A stretch of 64,000 nt of DNA from Streptomyces sp. GESEQ-35 (GCF_017948485.1 NZ_JAFFSX010000028.1:62001-126000); one strand, 5' to 3'; positions 16,018 through 23,777 are shown, numbered from the stretch's first letter. Notes: generated by a model not told the origin, from the sequence alone. Made by a program: numbers and translations.

Positions 16018-16072
16018 GGTGATTCCCCCTTCGGGCTTCCTGGGCGGGGCGGACGAGGAGGCAAACATTCTG

Positions 16073-16099
16073 CCAACTTGACCAACTTGGCAACCAACT
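16073..16099. promoter_or_regulatory. Putative operator cluster of GntR paralogue 2
   Basis: Three CCAACT half-sites at 16073, 16082 and 16094, the middle one forming CCAA-C-TTGG. TTGACCA (16078-16084) is shared with 14773-14779 upstream of paralogue 1. A palindromic ACTATAGT at 16103-16110 could supply -10 elements in both directions. Confidence 0.5.
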
Positions 16100-16174
16100 C
16101 TGACTATAGTGTGCCCACTTGGCAGCCATCTCAAAACAACTTCCGGACAACTCCCCATGGCTGGATAGGAGTTG

Positions 16175-16180
16175 TAGCGT
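16175..16180 (+). promoter_or_regulatory. Probable -10 box, GntR paralogue 2 (leaderless)
   Basis: TAGCGT is followed by TTGGTC and then GTG 16187, copying the arrangement at paralogue 1. Confidence 0.45.
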
Positions 16181-16186
16181 TTGGTC

Positions 16187-17050
16187 GTGACCCAGGAGAA
16201 CGTGGCAGTGAACGGCAACAGAATGTCGTCCCAGGAGATCGCCGACACCCTGCGGGAGCGGGTCCGCGGCGGTGAACTCAAGGCTGGGGACCGCCTGCCC
16301 ACCCAGGCCGAACTCGCGGAGGAGTTCGGCGTGGAGCGCGGCACCGTGCGCCAGGCCCTGCGGGCACTCCAGGAGGAAGGCCTCCTGAACAACGTCAGCA
16401 AGGGCAGCCCGCCCCGGATCGCGGTCCCCGCCCCGGCCCGCGGCGAGCCCCAGCCGACGATGGTCGGGCTGGCGCCGCGGCTGACGGAGGCGTTCGCGGA
16501 GCCGCATGTGCGGATCGACGCGGCCTGTCTGACCGCCGAGAGCCTGATGCTGGCCATGGGCGAGCCGGTTCGCCGGATCCACGAGGGCACCGCCCGCCCG
16601 ATCTCGATCGACGTGCGCATCCTGCTGCCCTCGCGGGACATCACGCTGGCGTTCCCGGCGCCGGTCGACGGTGACGACGAGTCGGTCCACCAACGCTGGC
16701 TGTCCATGCGCAACGCCCAGGGCCACGTCCTGCGGCACAACCTGCTGGCCCTGCGCTCCTCGCACGGCATCGACGTAAACGTCGCCTTTCGCGCGCTGCC
16801 TTTCACACCGCCGGTGAAGCTGTACCTGCTCAACGGGACGGAGGCGCTGATCGCGTACTACATGATCACGCGTCGCGAGGAGCCGACGGACAGCGGCATG
16901 CTCGAGATGTACGGCACTCTCGGCACGGAGTCCCTCCTCTTCTCCTTCGTTCAGGGGGCCGACCAGCGTGACGCCGCGTTCGTCGAACAATCCCAGAAGT
17001 GGTTCGACGCACTCTGGGGAACCATTACTACGGACCTGACCCTCCCCTGA
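16187..17050 (+). CDS. devA: DevA-subfamily GntR regulator, paralogue 2
   Basis: 287 residues from GTG 16187; GTG 16208, behind AGGAG, is an alternative. The winged helix spans about residues 15-80 (EIADTLRERV, PTQAELAEEFGVERGTVRQALR). The C-terminal domain has ISIDVRILLPSRDITLAFPAP, VKLYLLNGTEALIAYY and FVEQSQKWFDALW. It is the closest paralogue of the 14.9-kb gene over its full length. In S. coelicolor devA (SCO4190) is needed for normal aerial hyphae and sporulation. Here a further paralogue sits 42 bp downstream, between it and the HAD gene, so which copy is the devA orthologue cannot be settled by position. Confidence 0.75.
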   Translation: MTQENVAVNGNRMSSQEIADTLRERVRGGELKAGDRLPTQAELAEEFGVERGTVRQALRALQEEGLLNNVSKGSPPRIAVPAPARGEPQPTMVGLAPRLTEAFAEPHVRIDAACLTAESLMLAMGEPVRRIHEGTARPISIDVRILLPSRDITLAFPAPVDGDDESVHQRWLSMRNAQGHVLRHNLLALRSSHGIDVNVAFRALPFTPPVKLYLLNGTEALIAYYMITRREEPTDSGMLEMYGTLGTESLLFSFVQGADQRDAAFVEQSQKWFDALWGTITTDLTLP

Positions 17051-17092
17051 CCGATGCCCCCGCCGGCCCCCGGCGTCGCTCGAAGTGCGGCG

Positions 17093-17968
17093 GTGAACCA
17101 GGAGAACGTGGCAGTGAACGGCAACAGAAGCTCGTCCGCGGAGATCGCGGACGTCCTGCGCGAACGGATCCAGGCCGGTGACCTGAAAGCGGGAGACCGT
17201 CTGCCCACCCAGGCCGAGCTGGTCGAGGAGTTCGGCGTGGACCGCGGCACGGTCCGGCAGGCGTTGCGCATCCTCCAGTCGCAGCACCTGCTCACCAACG
17301 TGAGCAAGGGGAGCCCGCCGAGGGTGGCCGAGGTCCAGGCGGAGCCGCAGCGGTCCAGGGCGGCCCGGGTGGTCCTGATCTCCTATCTGAAGGAGGCGTT
17401 CCGGTCGCCCGAGGTGCGCATCGACGCCATCTCCTTCACGGCGGAGACCCTGATGTGGGCACTCGGCGAGATGTGCACGGCCGTGGCCAGGGGCGAGGTG
17501 CACCCCAAGTCCGTCGAGGTGCGCTGTCTGCTGCCGGGGCCCGACGTGGTCCTGCCCTATCCCGATCCGGTGGACCGGCCGGAGCTCAGAGGGGAGGTGC
17601 ACAGGAAGCTGAAGGCGCAGATCGAGGAGCAGCAGAAGGTGATCGACTTCTATCTCTCCTCCGTCATGCGTGATCGCGGCATCGAAACGAAGCTGGCCTT
17701 CCGGTCGCTGGCGTTCGTGCCCTCGGTGAAGCAGTACGTGCTGAACGGCACGCTGGCACTCCAGGGCAACTACCAAGTCGCCAGGCGCTCCTACGAGGAT
17801 CTGCCCGGCGAGGAGGCGTTCGAGGTCTTCGACGTCAGCGGGTTCAAGTCGATGCTGTTCGAGTTCCGACGCGACAGAGGAGGACAGGACGCGGAGATCG
17901 TGCAGGACACGAAAGAGTGCTTCGATGCCCTCTGGGAATCGAACGCTCCGCGACACACACTCAGCTAG
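17093..17968 (+). CDS. DevA-subfamily GntR regulator, paralogue 3 (tandem copy)
   Basis: 291 residues from GTG 17093, aligned with paralogue 2; ATG 17054, four bases past the previous stop, and GTG 17114, behind AGGAG, are alternatives. The first codons are nearly identical in DNA to paralogue 2 (CCAGGAGAACGTGGCAGTGA in both), but the ligand domain has diverged (VRCLLPGPDVVLPYPDP, VKQYVLNGTLALQGNY, ECFDALW). It has no intergenic promoter of its own. Its TAG stop overlaps the GTG start of the HAD gene, the arrangement remembered for devA-devB. It may therefore be the true devA, or a recent tandem duplicate inserted before devB. Confidence 0.75.
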   Translation: MNQENVAVNGNRSSSAEIADVLRERIQAGDLKAGDRLPTQAELVEEFGVDRGTVRQALRILQSQHLLTNVSKGSPPRVAEVQAEPQRSRAARVVLISYLKEAFRSPEVRIDAISFTAETLMWALGEMCTAVARGEVHPKSVEVRCLLPGPDVVLPYPDPVDRPELRGEVHRKLKAQIEEQQKVIDFYLSSVMRDRGIETKLAFRSLAFVPSVKQYVLNGTLALQGNYQVARRSYEDLPGEEAFEVFDVSGFKSMLFEFRRDRGGQDAEIVQDTKECFDALWESNAPRHTLS

Positions 17969-18720
17969 TGACTCCTGAGACTGGACGGGCCGACCTGGTG
18001 ACGAGAGCTGCCGAGGAACTTCGGGAACTGGTCGAGCGCACACGGTATGTCCTCTTCGACTTCGACGGACCGATCTGTCGGCTGTTCCACGGTTATCCGG
18101 CCACGGAGATAGCCCGGGCTCAGGTGAAGTGGCTGAAGGATCAGGGGCGGGACGGCCTGCTCACCGAGGAGGAACGTTTCAGTCAGGATCCTCACGGTGT
18201 GCTGAGCACGTTCGCCGCGCGATACCCGGGCAGCGACCTGCTCACCGACCTCGAAGAGCACCTCACCCGGCACGAGTTGCGGGCGGCGAGGGTCGCATGG
18301 CCGACCGTGTACGCCGATCCGCTGATCCAGACCTGGGTGGCGGTCGGGGCTCAGCTGGCCATCGTGACCAACAACTCGGCCCGTACGGTGACGAAGTACC
18401 TGCACGACAGGGGGCTCTTCTCCTGCTTCACCCCCCATATCTACGGCCGTACGGCGCGGGAAATGCACTTCCTCAAGCCGCATCCCGAGACCCTGAACCG
18501 CGCCCTGCGGGCGATGGGAGCGGCGCCGGAGGCCTCGCTGATGATCGGGGACACCGACTCCGACGCCAACGCCGCTCGCGCTGCCGGCGTCCGGTTCCTG
18601 GGCTACGCGAGTAGCGCGCGGGCGGTGCGCCGGATGCGGGACGCCGGGGTTCCGGAGCGGGACATCATGAACTCGCTGGAGCCACTGCTGAATGCCGTGC
18701 GTGCCGTGAAGCATTCCTGA
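17968..18720 (+). CDS. devB: HAD-superfamily phosphatase (devB-like)
   Basis: 250 residues from GTG 17968, overlapping the upstream regulator stop. All four HAD motifs are present: VLFDFDGPICRLF (nucleophile Asp, with acid/base Asp two residues on), IVTNNSA, the Lys in FLKPHPETLNRAL, and MIGDTDSDANAARAAG. It has a phosphoglycolate-phosphatase-like cap insert after motif I. S. coelicolor devB (SCO4191) is a putative phosphatase co-transcribed with devA. It is paralogous to the HAD protein at 21343-22050. The small-molecule substrate is unknown. Confidence 0.85.
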   Translation: MTPETGRADLVTRAAEELRELVERTRYVLFDFDGPICRLFHGYPATEIARAQVKWLKDQGRDGLLTEEERFSQDPHGVLSTFAARYPGSDLLTDLEEHLTRHELRAARVAWPTVYADPLIQTWVAVGAQLAIVTNNSARTVTKYLHDRGLFSCFTPHIYGRTAREMHFLKPHPETLNRALRAMGAAPEASLMIGDTDSDANAARAAGVRFLGYASSARAVRRMRDAGVPERDIMNSLEPLLNAVRAVKHS

Positions 18721-18739
18721 GCCTCCGTCCCCTCGGCCC

Positions 18740-18943
18740 TCAGGCCTGGAGTGTCAGCAGCAGACAGGTCACGGCGAGGAGGAAGGCGGGCGACACTTTG
18801 ATGACCGTTCGCAGTCCAATTGGCCGCGTCCAGGCGGCCAGTGGAGTCCAACGGCCGTACCGCCTCCCTGTCACCTGCTGAACTTCAGTCGCCGGGTAAC
18901 TCACCGGCACCTGCGGCCACTTCGGGCGCTCTGTCGTTTCCAT
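18740..18943 (-). CDS. Small protein with C-terminal membrane span, divergent from GntR paralogue 4
   Basis: 67 residues from ATG 18943, with GGTGGGGG upstream. The N-terminal part is hydrophilic (METTERPKWPQ) and the last 20 residues form one membrane span (SPAFLLAVTCLLLTLQA). It is not homologous in sequence to the two other small dev membrane proteins, but it sits in the same relative place, divergent from a DevA-type regulator across CCAA/TTGG sites. It could be a short chance frame. Confidence 0.45.
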   Translation of the reverse strand: METTERPKWPQVPVSYPATEVQQVTGRRYGRWTPLAAWTRPIGLRTVIKVSPAFLLAVTCLLLTLQA

Positions 18944-18976
18944 GGGTCCCCCACCAAGTTCTCGACAACTGTCCTA

Positions 18977-19050
18977 CCAATTGGACTGGTTCTGTCTGAC
19001 TGGACTGTTCCCGGCCTGATTGATCCGCTAACCAACCGTCCAATAGTTGG
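18977..19050. promoter_or_regulatory. Putative operator region of GntR paralogue 4
   Basis: CCAATTGG at 18977-18984 and CCAAC-N9-GTTGG at 19032-19050, the same half-site family seen at the other two regulator promoters. The local composition is clearly less GC-rich than the neighbouring genes. Confidence 0.45.
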
Positions 19051-19092
19051 GGTGTATTGACGGTAAGTGGTGCCACGGTGGCATGAAGGCGG

Positions 19093-19098
19093 TAGCTT
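19093..19098 (+). promoter_or_regulatory. Probable -10 box, GntR paralogue 4 (leaderless)
   Basis: TAGCTT, six bases, then GTG 19105: the third instance of the TAnnnT-N6-GTG layout in this locus. Confidence 0.45.
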
Positions 19099-19104
19099 CT
19101 GCGT

Positions 19105-19986
19105 GTGGGTACTTCGGAGAGTGACGAGGGCGGCGGCCGTCAGTTCCGCCTCGTGCGCAACCACTTGATGGAGCGCATGCGGGACGGGACGTACGGTGAG
19201 GGTTCCAAGCTGAAGACGCAGCGTGAGCTGGCCGAGGACCTGGGTGTCTCACGTGACGTCGTCCAGAAGGTGTTCAGCCAGTTGGTCGACGAGGGCTACA
19301 TCGCGACCAAGCGAGGCAGCCACAGCTGGGTGGTGCGGTTGCCGCGCAGCACGAAAGGGGAACCCACCCTCTACGACTCCATCGACAGGGCGTTCGGTGA
19401 GCCCGAGGTGTCACTGGATGTCGCGTCGCTCACCAGTGAGTCGTTCGTCGGGCATTTCAGGGCGCAGGTGGAACGCGTCGAGGCCGGGGAGCTCGCGCCC
19501 CGCCGGGTGGCGGTCCGGATGATGCTTCCCTCCGAGAGCACGGACCTGCCGTATCCCCGGGCGCCGAAGGACCCGAAGGACGACGAGCGGGTCCGGGAGC
19601 GCTGGCGGAACAGGGCCCGGGTGCATGTGGCGGAGATGGGGGACTACTGCGAGCGGCTGAGGGTCGGGGGGGTCGACGCCGCCCTCGAGGTCCGCAGGGT
19701 GACGATCTGGACGCCCACCTTCAAGCTCTACCTGTTCAACGGCGGTGAAGCGCTCACGGGGCTCTACGAGCCGGTGAAGGGGCCGATCCGGCTCGATGAC
19801 GGCACCATGATCAAGGAAGCGATCGACGTCAAGGGTGTCGGAGTCAGCCTGACCAACTTTGCGAAGACCGGCGGAGTCGATGGCGGCGCGGGCTACGGCA
19901 ATTACCGAGCGTGGTTCGACGCGTACTGGAATGTGCTCGCAGAGAGGCCGGAACGCGACTCAAAGCCGGCAGGCCAGGGGCAGTAA
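19105..19986 (+). CDS. DevA-subfamily GntR regulator, paralogue 4 (diverged)
   Basis: 293 residues from GTG 19105. The winged helix spans about residues 10-75 (LVRNHLMERMRDGTYGEG, TQRELAEDLGVSRDVVQKVFSQL). The C-terminal domain is more distant but follows the same plan: VSLDVASLTSESF, VAVRMMLPSESTDLPYPRAP, TFKLYLFNGGEALTGLY and YRAWFDAYW. It heads the second half of the locus and is followed after 77 bp by a kinase-phosphatase-kinase operon in the same orientation, so it is the likely regulator of that operon. Confidence 0.75.
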   Translation: MGTSESDEGGGRQFRLVRNHLMERMRDGTYGEGSKLKTQRELAEDLGVSRDVVQKVFSQLVDEGYIATKRGSHSWVVRLPRSTKGEPTLYDSIDRAFGEPEVSLDVASLTSESFVGHFRAQVERVEAGELAPRRVAVRMMLPSESTDLPYPRAPKDPKDDERVRERWRNRARVHVAEMGDYCERLRVGGVDAALEVRRVTIWTPTFKLYLFNGGEALTGLYEPVKGPIRLDDGTMIKEAIDVKGVGVSLTNFAKTGGVDGGAGYGNYRAWFDAYWNVLAERPERDSKPAGQGQ

Positions 19987-20063
19987 CCGCCACTTCCGGC
20001 AAAGGGTGTCCGCATCGTGGTCAAACGTGAGAACCGTCACCACCTGAAGTACGCTCCCCGCTC

Positions 20064-21353
20064 ATGCGGCTCAATCTGCCCCACCGACCCCAGGAAGCGC
20101 TCGTGCGCTTCTTCGCCGGGCGGCGCCGCATGGCCGTCGGCGACGTCGTCGTCGGGCACCACAACAGCAACCACATCCTCCCGCTGGGGCAGCCCCTGGC
20201 GTATCTGCTGGGGATGGGCTCCGGGCGGATGCGAGCCAAATTCCGGGTGCCCTTCGAGACAGTTGAGGTCGTGCCCCGAATCTGGCGGGAGTCCGACGTG
20301 CTGCACGTGGTGAGCGGGTGGATGGACGACGTCCCGTGCTGTCTCCGGGACTTCGGTGATTGGTCACTGCATGCCTATGTCCCGGGCCGGTCCCTGTCCG
20401 AGAAGACGGGACGGGAGCCGGTCGGCGAGGAGCGGATCGCGGAGTTGGCCGGGTTCTTCGCCCGGTTGGCCGACGTACCGGCCGACGCCCTTCCGGCCCG
20501 TCCGGCCAATTGGCCCGAGAGCGGCGACAGTCAGGGTTTCCTGCACCGGCTGGCCGACTACACCGAGCATCAGGTCCACCGGCGCAACCGGCCCCGCTTC
20601 GGCGGGCTCTTCGACGCCCTGGAGATCCCGCCCGGCATGGTGGACCGATTCGTGCGCTCCAGGCCGCAGCTCACCCGGCGCCCCTTCACCCTGCTGCACA
20701 CGGACGTCCACCGGGCCAACGTGATCTTGACGCCGACCGAGAACGGCGAACGGCTCCTGGTGCTCGACTGGGAACTCAGCCTGTACGGCGACCCGTTGCA
20801 CGACCTGGCGACGCACGTGGTCCGCATGGGCTACTCCGAGTCGGAGCGGAAGCTGGCGATCGAGTGCTGGGCCGAGGCGATGAAGCAGGCAGGGCACGCG
20901 CCGCTGACGGTCGGTCTGGACCGGGATCTCGACACCTACGAGGGCTTCGAGCGCGTCCAGTCGGTCTTTCCGGACGTGATGCGGGCCGCCCTCGCACTGC
21001 CGGACGAGCCGGACACGAAGGCCTTCGTCACGGCCGCGGGCCAGGTGCGCCGGGCTCTGCACCGGGCTTGGGAGTGGCTGAACCCGGAGAGCAAGCCCGT
21101 CGACGAGGCCACGGCCGTGGGCGCGCTGCGTGAGTGGCATGCCGTGGACAGTGCCGCCGGACCCGTCGCCGAGACGGACTCCGTGCGGTCCGGCGGCCGG
21201 CGGAGCAGAGACGGGAACGGGTGGTGTCCGGACGCGGACCGGCCCAGAGGCATCCGGCTCACCGCAGGACGGGAACCGGATCCGCTGACGGGCCGGCCGA
21301 TGAGCACCGAGGCGATGGAGCCCCTGGAGAGCCTGGAGCGGCATGTCTGTTGA
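20064..21353 (+). CDS. APH-fold phosphotransferase 1 of the dev locus
   Basis: 429 residues from ATG 20064. The aminoglycoside/choline-kinase-like core is complete: the catalytic loop FTLLHTDVHRANVIL (Asp and Asn), the metal-binding LVLDWELSLYGDPLHDLATH, and a C-terminal helix with FERVQSVFPDVMRAAL. About 60 C-terminal residues past the core are low-complexity. It overlaps the HAD phosphatase start by 11 bases. It probably phosphorylates a small hydroxylated molecule; antibiotic resistance is possible but the paired phosphatase argues for metabolism or signalling. Confidence 0.8.
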   Translation: MRLNLPHRPQEALVRFFAGRRRMAVGDVVVGHHNSNHILPLGQPLAYLLGMGSGRMRAKFRVPFETVEVVPRIWRESDVLHVVSGWMDDVPCCLRDFGDWSLHAYVPGRSLSEKTGREPVGEERIAELAGFFARLADVPADALPARPANWPESGDSQGFLHRLADYTEHQVHRRNRPRFGGLFDALEIPPGMVDRFVRSRPQLTRRPFTLLHTDVHRANVILTPTENGERLLVLDWELSLYGDPLHDLATHVVRMGYSESERKLAIECWAEAMKQAGHAPLTVGLDRDLDTYEGFERVQSVFPDVMRAALALPDEPDTKAFVTAAGQVRRALHRAWEWLNPESKPVDEATAVGALREWHAVDSAAGPVAETDSVRSGGRRSRDGNGWCPDADRPRGIRLTAGREPDPLTGRPMSTEAMEPLESLERHVC

Positions 21354-22050
21354 GGTCGACGAGGCGAGCGAAGTCCGGTCGCTGCTCGACGGAGTGCGTG
21401 GTGTCCTCTTCGACTTCGACGGACCCGTCTGCCGGCTCTTCCCCAACGGCTCCTCGCGGCGCGTCGCCGATGAGGTCCGGACGCTCGTGTCCGAGGCGGG
21501 CGCGGACGGTCTGCTGACGGCCGCAGAGGAGCGGGACAAGGATCCGCACGCCGTCCTGCGTGCCGTGCACCGGGCGGGGTGGGACGACACGGACCTCGTC
21601 GGGACTCTGGAGGAGACGGTCACCGAGGGTGAGCTGTACGCCGCTCGGCAGAAGCCGGAGCTCACCCCGGACGCGGGCCGGCTCATCCGGAGGCTGGCCG
21701 AGCGCGGGCTGGGACTCGCCGTGGTCACCAACAACTCGGCCCGGGCGGCGTCGTACTACCTCGACTCGAAGAAGCTGCGGGGCTGCTTCACCGCCGTTCA
21801 CGGGCGCACCCGCGACATCGACCGGATGAAACCCGACCCCGACGTCGTGAACCGGGCCCTGGACAGCCTCGGTCTGTTCAGCCATGAAGCGCTGATGATC
21901 GGTGACTCCCGGGTGGACGCGGAGGCGGCGGAGAAGGCGGGGGTTCTCTTCGTCGGGTACGGCCGTAACAAGCGCAAGGAGGCGGACTTGCGACGCGCGG
22001 GAGCCAAGTGGGTCCTGAGCTCGTATGCTCGACTCCTTGATGAGGAGTGA
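21343..22050 (+). CDS. HAD-superfamily phosphatase 2 of the dev locus
   Basis: 235 residues from ATG 21343. It has the HAD motifs VLFDFDGPVCRLFPNG, VVTNNSARAASYYL, MKPDPDVVNRAL and MIGDSRVDAEAAEKAG. It is clearly paralogous to the devB-like enzyme (shared FDFDGP-[IV]-CRLF and VTNNSAR). It is translationally coupled on both sides to APH-fold kinases: an 11-base overlap upstream and 26 bases downstream. A kinase/phosphatase pair on one substrate is the simplest reading. Confidence 0.85.
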   Translation: MSVEVDEASEVRSLLDGVRGVLFDFDGPVCRLFPNGSSRRVADEVRTLVSEAGADGLLTAAEERDKDPHAVLRAVHRAGWDDTDLVGTLEETVTEGELYAARQKPELTPDAGRLIRRLAERGLGLAVVTNNSARAASYYLDSKKLRGCFTAVHGRTRDIDRMKPDPDVVNRALDSLGLFSHEALMIGDSRVDAEAAEKAGVLFVGYGRNKRKEADLRRAGAKWVLSSYARLLDEE

Positions 22051-23107
22051 CGACGCGGCACTCGAATCCGTGGGGCGCACCCGCCGGCGTGCGAGGGAAA
22101 TCGCCGGGGACCAGCCTCTGCACGGACCGCTCGCCGGGTACCACCACGAGGCGTACGCCTTCCCGCACCACGGCGTGCCCGGCGCACGCCGAATGAAGCT
22201 GCGGGAACCACGGCCGAACGTGATCTGGTTCGACCGCAGGGCCTTCGACGAGGTGGAACTGCTGACCGCCCTGGCCGACCGGGTCCGCGGCATTCCGGAC
22301 GTGATCCGCGTGGGGTCCGCGACCCTGCATCAGTTCATAGAGGGGCAGACCCTCGGCTCCCGCTTCGCCGCGGGGACGGAGATACCGAACGCCGTCGTCG
22401 CACAGCTCATGGGCCTGGTACGGGACCTGGCCGCGATACGGCCCGACTCCCTCCCCGTGGAATGGCGCGTTCCCGCTGAGGACCGGGAGGCGGACGGTGA
22501 CAGCCGCGGATTCCTGGCACGGCTGGTGCACTTCGCCGAGGAGCAGGTGTACGCGCGCAACGAGCACAGGTTCGGCACGCTCTTCCGGGACCTCGGAGTC
22601 GACGCGAACGCCTTCAAACGCTTACGGCGGCACCTGGACGGGGTCGCGGAGCGCCCGTTCCATCTCCTCCACGGCGATCTGCGCCGGGAGAACCTGATCC
22701 TCGATCCCTCCGGCCGGCTGTGGACCATCGACTGGGAACTGGCGGTCTTCGGGGACCCGCTCTACGACCTGGCGACGCACCTGTATCTGACGCGCTATCC
22801 CGAGGGCCAGCGTCGCCGGATGGCCGAACTCTGGACGGCCACCGTCGAGGACGCCGCCGCGGGCGCCTCCCGGCACTGGCAGGAGGACCTGCCGCGCATC
22901 CTCGGCTTCAAGCGCGCCCAGTCCGTCTTCACCGACGTCATCAGAGCCGCACTCGACCTGGCGGACGGCGCTCCCCTGCGGGCGACGGTGCCCCTGTTGT
23001 GCGAGGTGCTGCGGGACGGCGCCGTACCTCTGGGCCTGTCCGCGGTGCCGACGCCGTGCGAGACCGCGGTGGCCCTGACGCGCTGGCGCCGCGGCTACGC
23101 TTCGTAG
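22025..23107 (+). CDS. APH-fold phosphotransferase 2, with a TTA codon
   Basis: 360 residues from ATG 22025; ATG 22040 is an alternative. The kinase core has FHLLHGDLRRENLIL and WTIDWELAVFGDPLYDLATH, with LGFKRAQSVFTDVIRAAL near the C terminus, so it is a paralogue of the kinase at 20064. Codon 200 (22622-22624) is TTA, very rare in Streptomyces and read by the bldA tRNA, so full translation may depend on development. It overlaps the HAD stop by 26 bases and ends two bases before the TetR gene. Confidence 0.82.
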   Translation: MLDSLMRSDDAALESVGRTRRRAREIAGDQPLHGPLAGYHHEAYAFPHHGVPGARRMKLREPRPNVIWFDRRAFDEVELLTALADRVRGIPDVIRVGSATLHQFIEGQTLGSRFAAGTEIPNAVVAQLMGLVRDLAAIRPDSLPVEWRVPAEDREADGDSRGFLARLVHFAEEQVYARNEHRFGTLFRDLGVDANAFKRLRRHLDGVAERPFHLLHGDLRRENLILDPSGRLWTIDWELAVFGDPLYDLATHLYLTRYPEGQRRRMAELWTATVEDAAAGASRHWQEDLPRILGFKRAQSVFTDVIRAALDLADGAPLRATVPLLCEVLRDGAVPLGLSAVPTPCETAVALTRWRRGYAS

Positions 23108-23109
23108 CC

Positions 23110-23721
23110 ATGAGCACCGGCAACGCGGGCCTGCGCGAGCGCAAGAAGCAGCGGATGTACCAGTCCGTGTCGGACATCGCCATCCGGCTGTTCCTGGAGA
23201 AGGGCTTCGATGCCGTCTCCGTCGCCGAGATCGCCGCCGCGGCCGAGATCTCCAAGCCGACCCTGTTCCGGTACTTCCCGGCGAAGGAGGACCTCGTCCT
23301 GCACCGGATCGCCGATCACGAGGACGAGGCCGCGCGGGTCGTCGCCGGGGAGCCGAAGCCGCTTGTCGCTCTGCGGCGGCACTTCCTGGACGGGCTGGAG
23401 CGGGGCGATCCCGTCACCGGGCTGAACGACCATCCCGAGGTGCTGGCGTTTCATGGGCTGCTGTACGGGACTCCGTCCCTCGTCGCCCGGGCGTACGCCC
23501 ATGTCGAGCGGTCGGAGGCGGCGCTGGCCGAGGTGCTCGGCGGGGATCTGGACGCCCGGCTCGCCGCGGGGCAGATCATGGCGGTGCGGCGGATCCTCGC
23601 GCTGGAGAACTGGCGGCGGATTGCGGGAGGGGAGTCGGTGGAGGACGTACGGCGGGATGCCGTGGTGGCTGCCGAGCGGGCGTTTGCGCAGTTGGAGCGT
23701 GCGTTGCCGCATCTCGCGTGA
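23110..23721 (+). CDS. TetR-family regulator
   Basis: 203 residues from ATG 23110. The N-terminal HTH is typical (AIRLFLEKGFDAVSVAEIAAAAEISKPTLFRYFPAKEDL). The C-terminal domain (about 70-200) is the usual helical ligand domain. It starts two bases after the second kinase, so it may be read from the dev operon. It lies 56 bp before the HelD-like gene, whose promoter carries a GTTAC-TCG-GTAAC palindrome that is its likely operator. Confidence 0.88.
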   Translation: MSTGNAGLRERKKQRMYQSVSDIAIRLFLEKGFDAVSVAEIAAAAEISKPTLFRYFPAKEDLVLHRIADHEDEAARVVAGEPKPLVALRRHFLDGLERGDPVTGLNDHPEVLAFHGLLYGTPSLVARAYAHVERSEAALAEVLGGDLDARLAAGQIMAVRRILALENWRRIAGGESVEDVRRDAVVAAERAFAQLERALPHLA

Positions 23722-23741
23722 GGTGAGACCGGGTAAGAAAT

Positions 23742-23754
23742 GTTACTCGGTAAC
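23742..23754. promoter_or_regulatory. Putative TetR operator at the helD promoter
   Basis: GTTAC-TCG-GTAAC palindrome 24 bases before the HelD-like start. It overlaps a possible -35 (TTACTC, 23743-23748) and lies 10 bases before a possible -10 (TACGCT, 23765-23770). The -10 ends 7 bases before ATG 23778, again suggesting little or no leader. Confidence 0.5.
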
Positions 23755-23777
23755 GTTATTCCGGTACGCTCGCTGGA

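Noticed and set aside
15359..18043. Long minus-strand open frame (about 890 codons) across the GntR genes
   Set aside because: It is opposite recognisable genes with motifs and start/stop coupling; long antisense frames are expected at this GC content.
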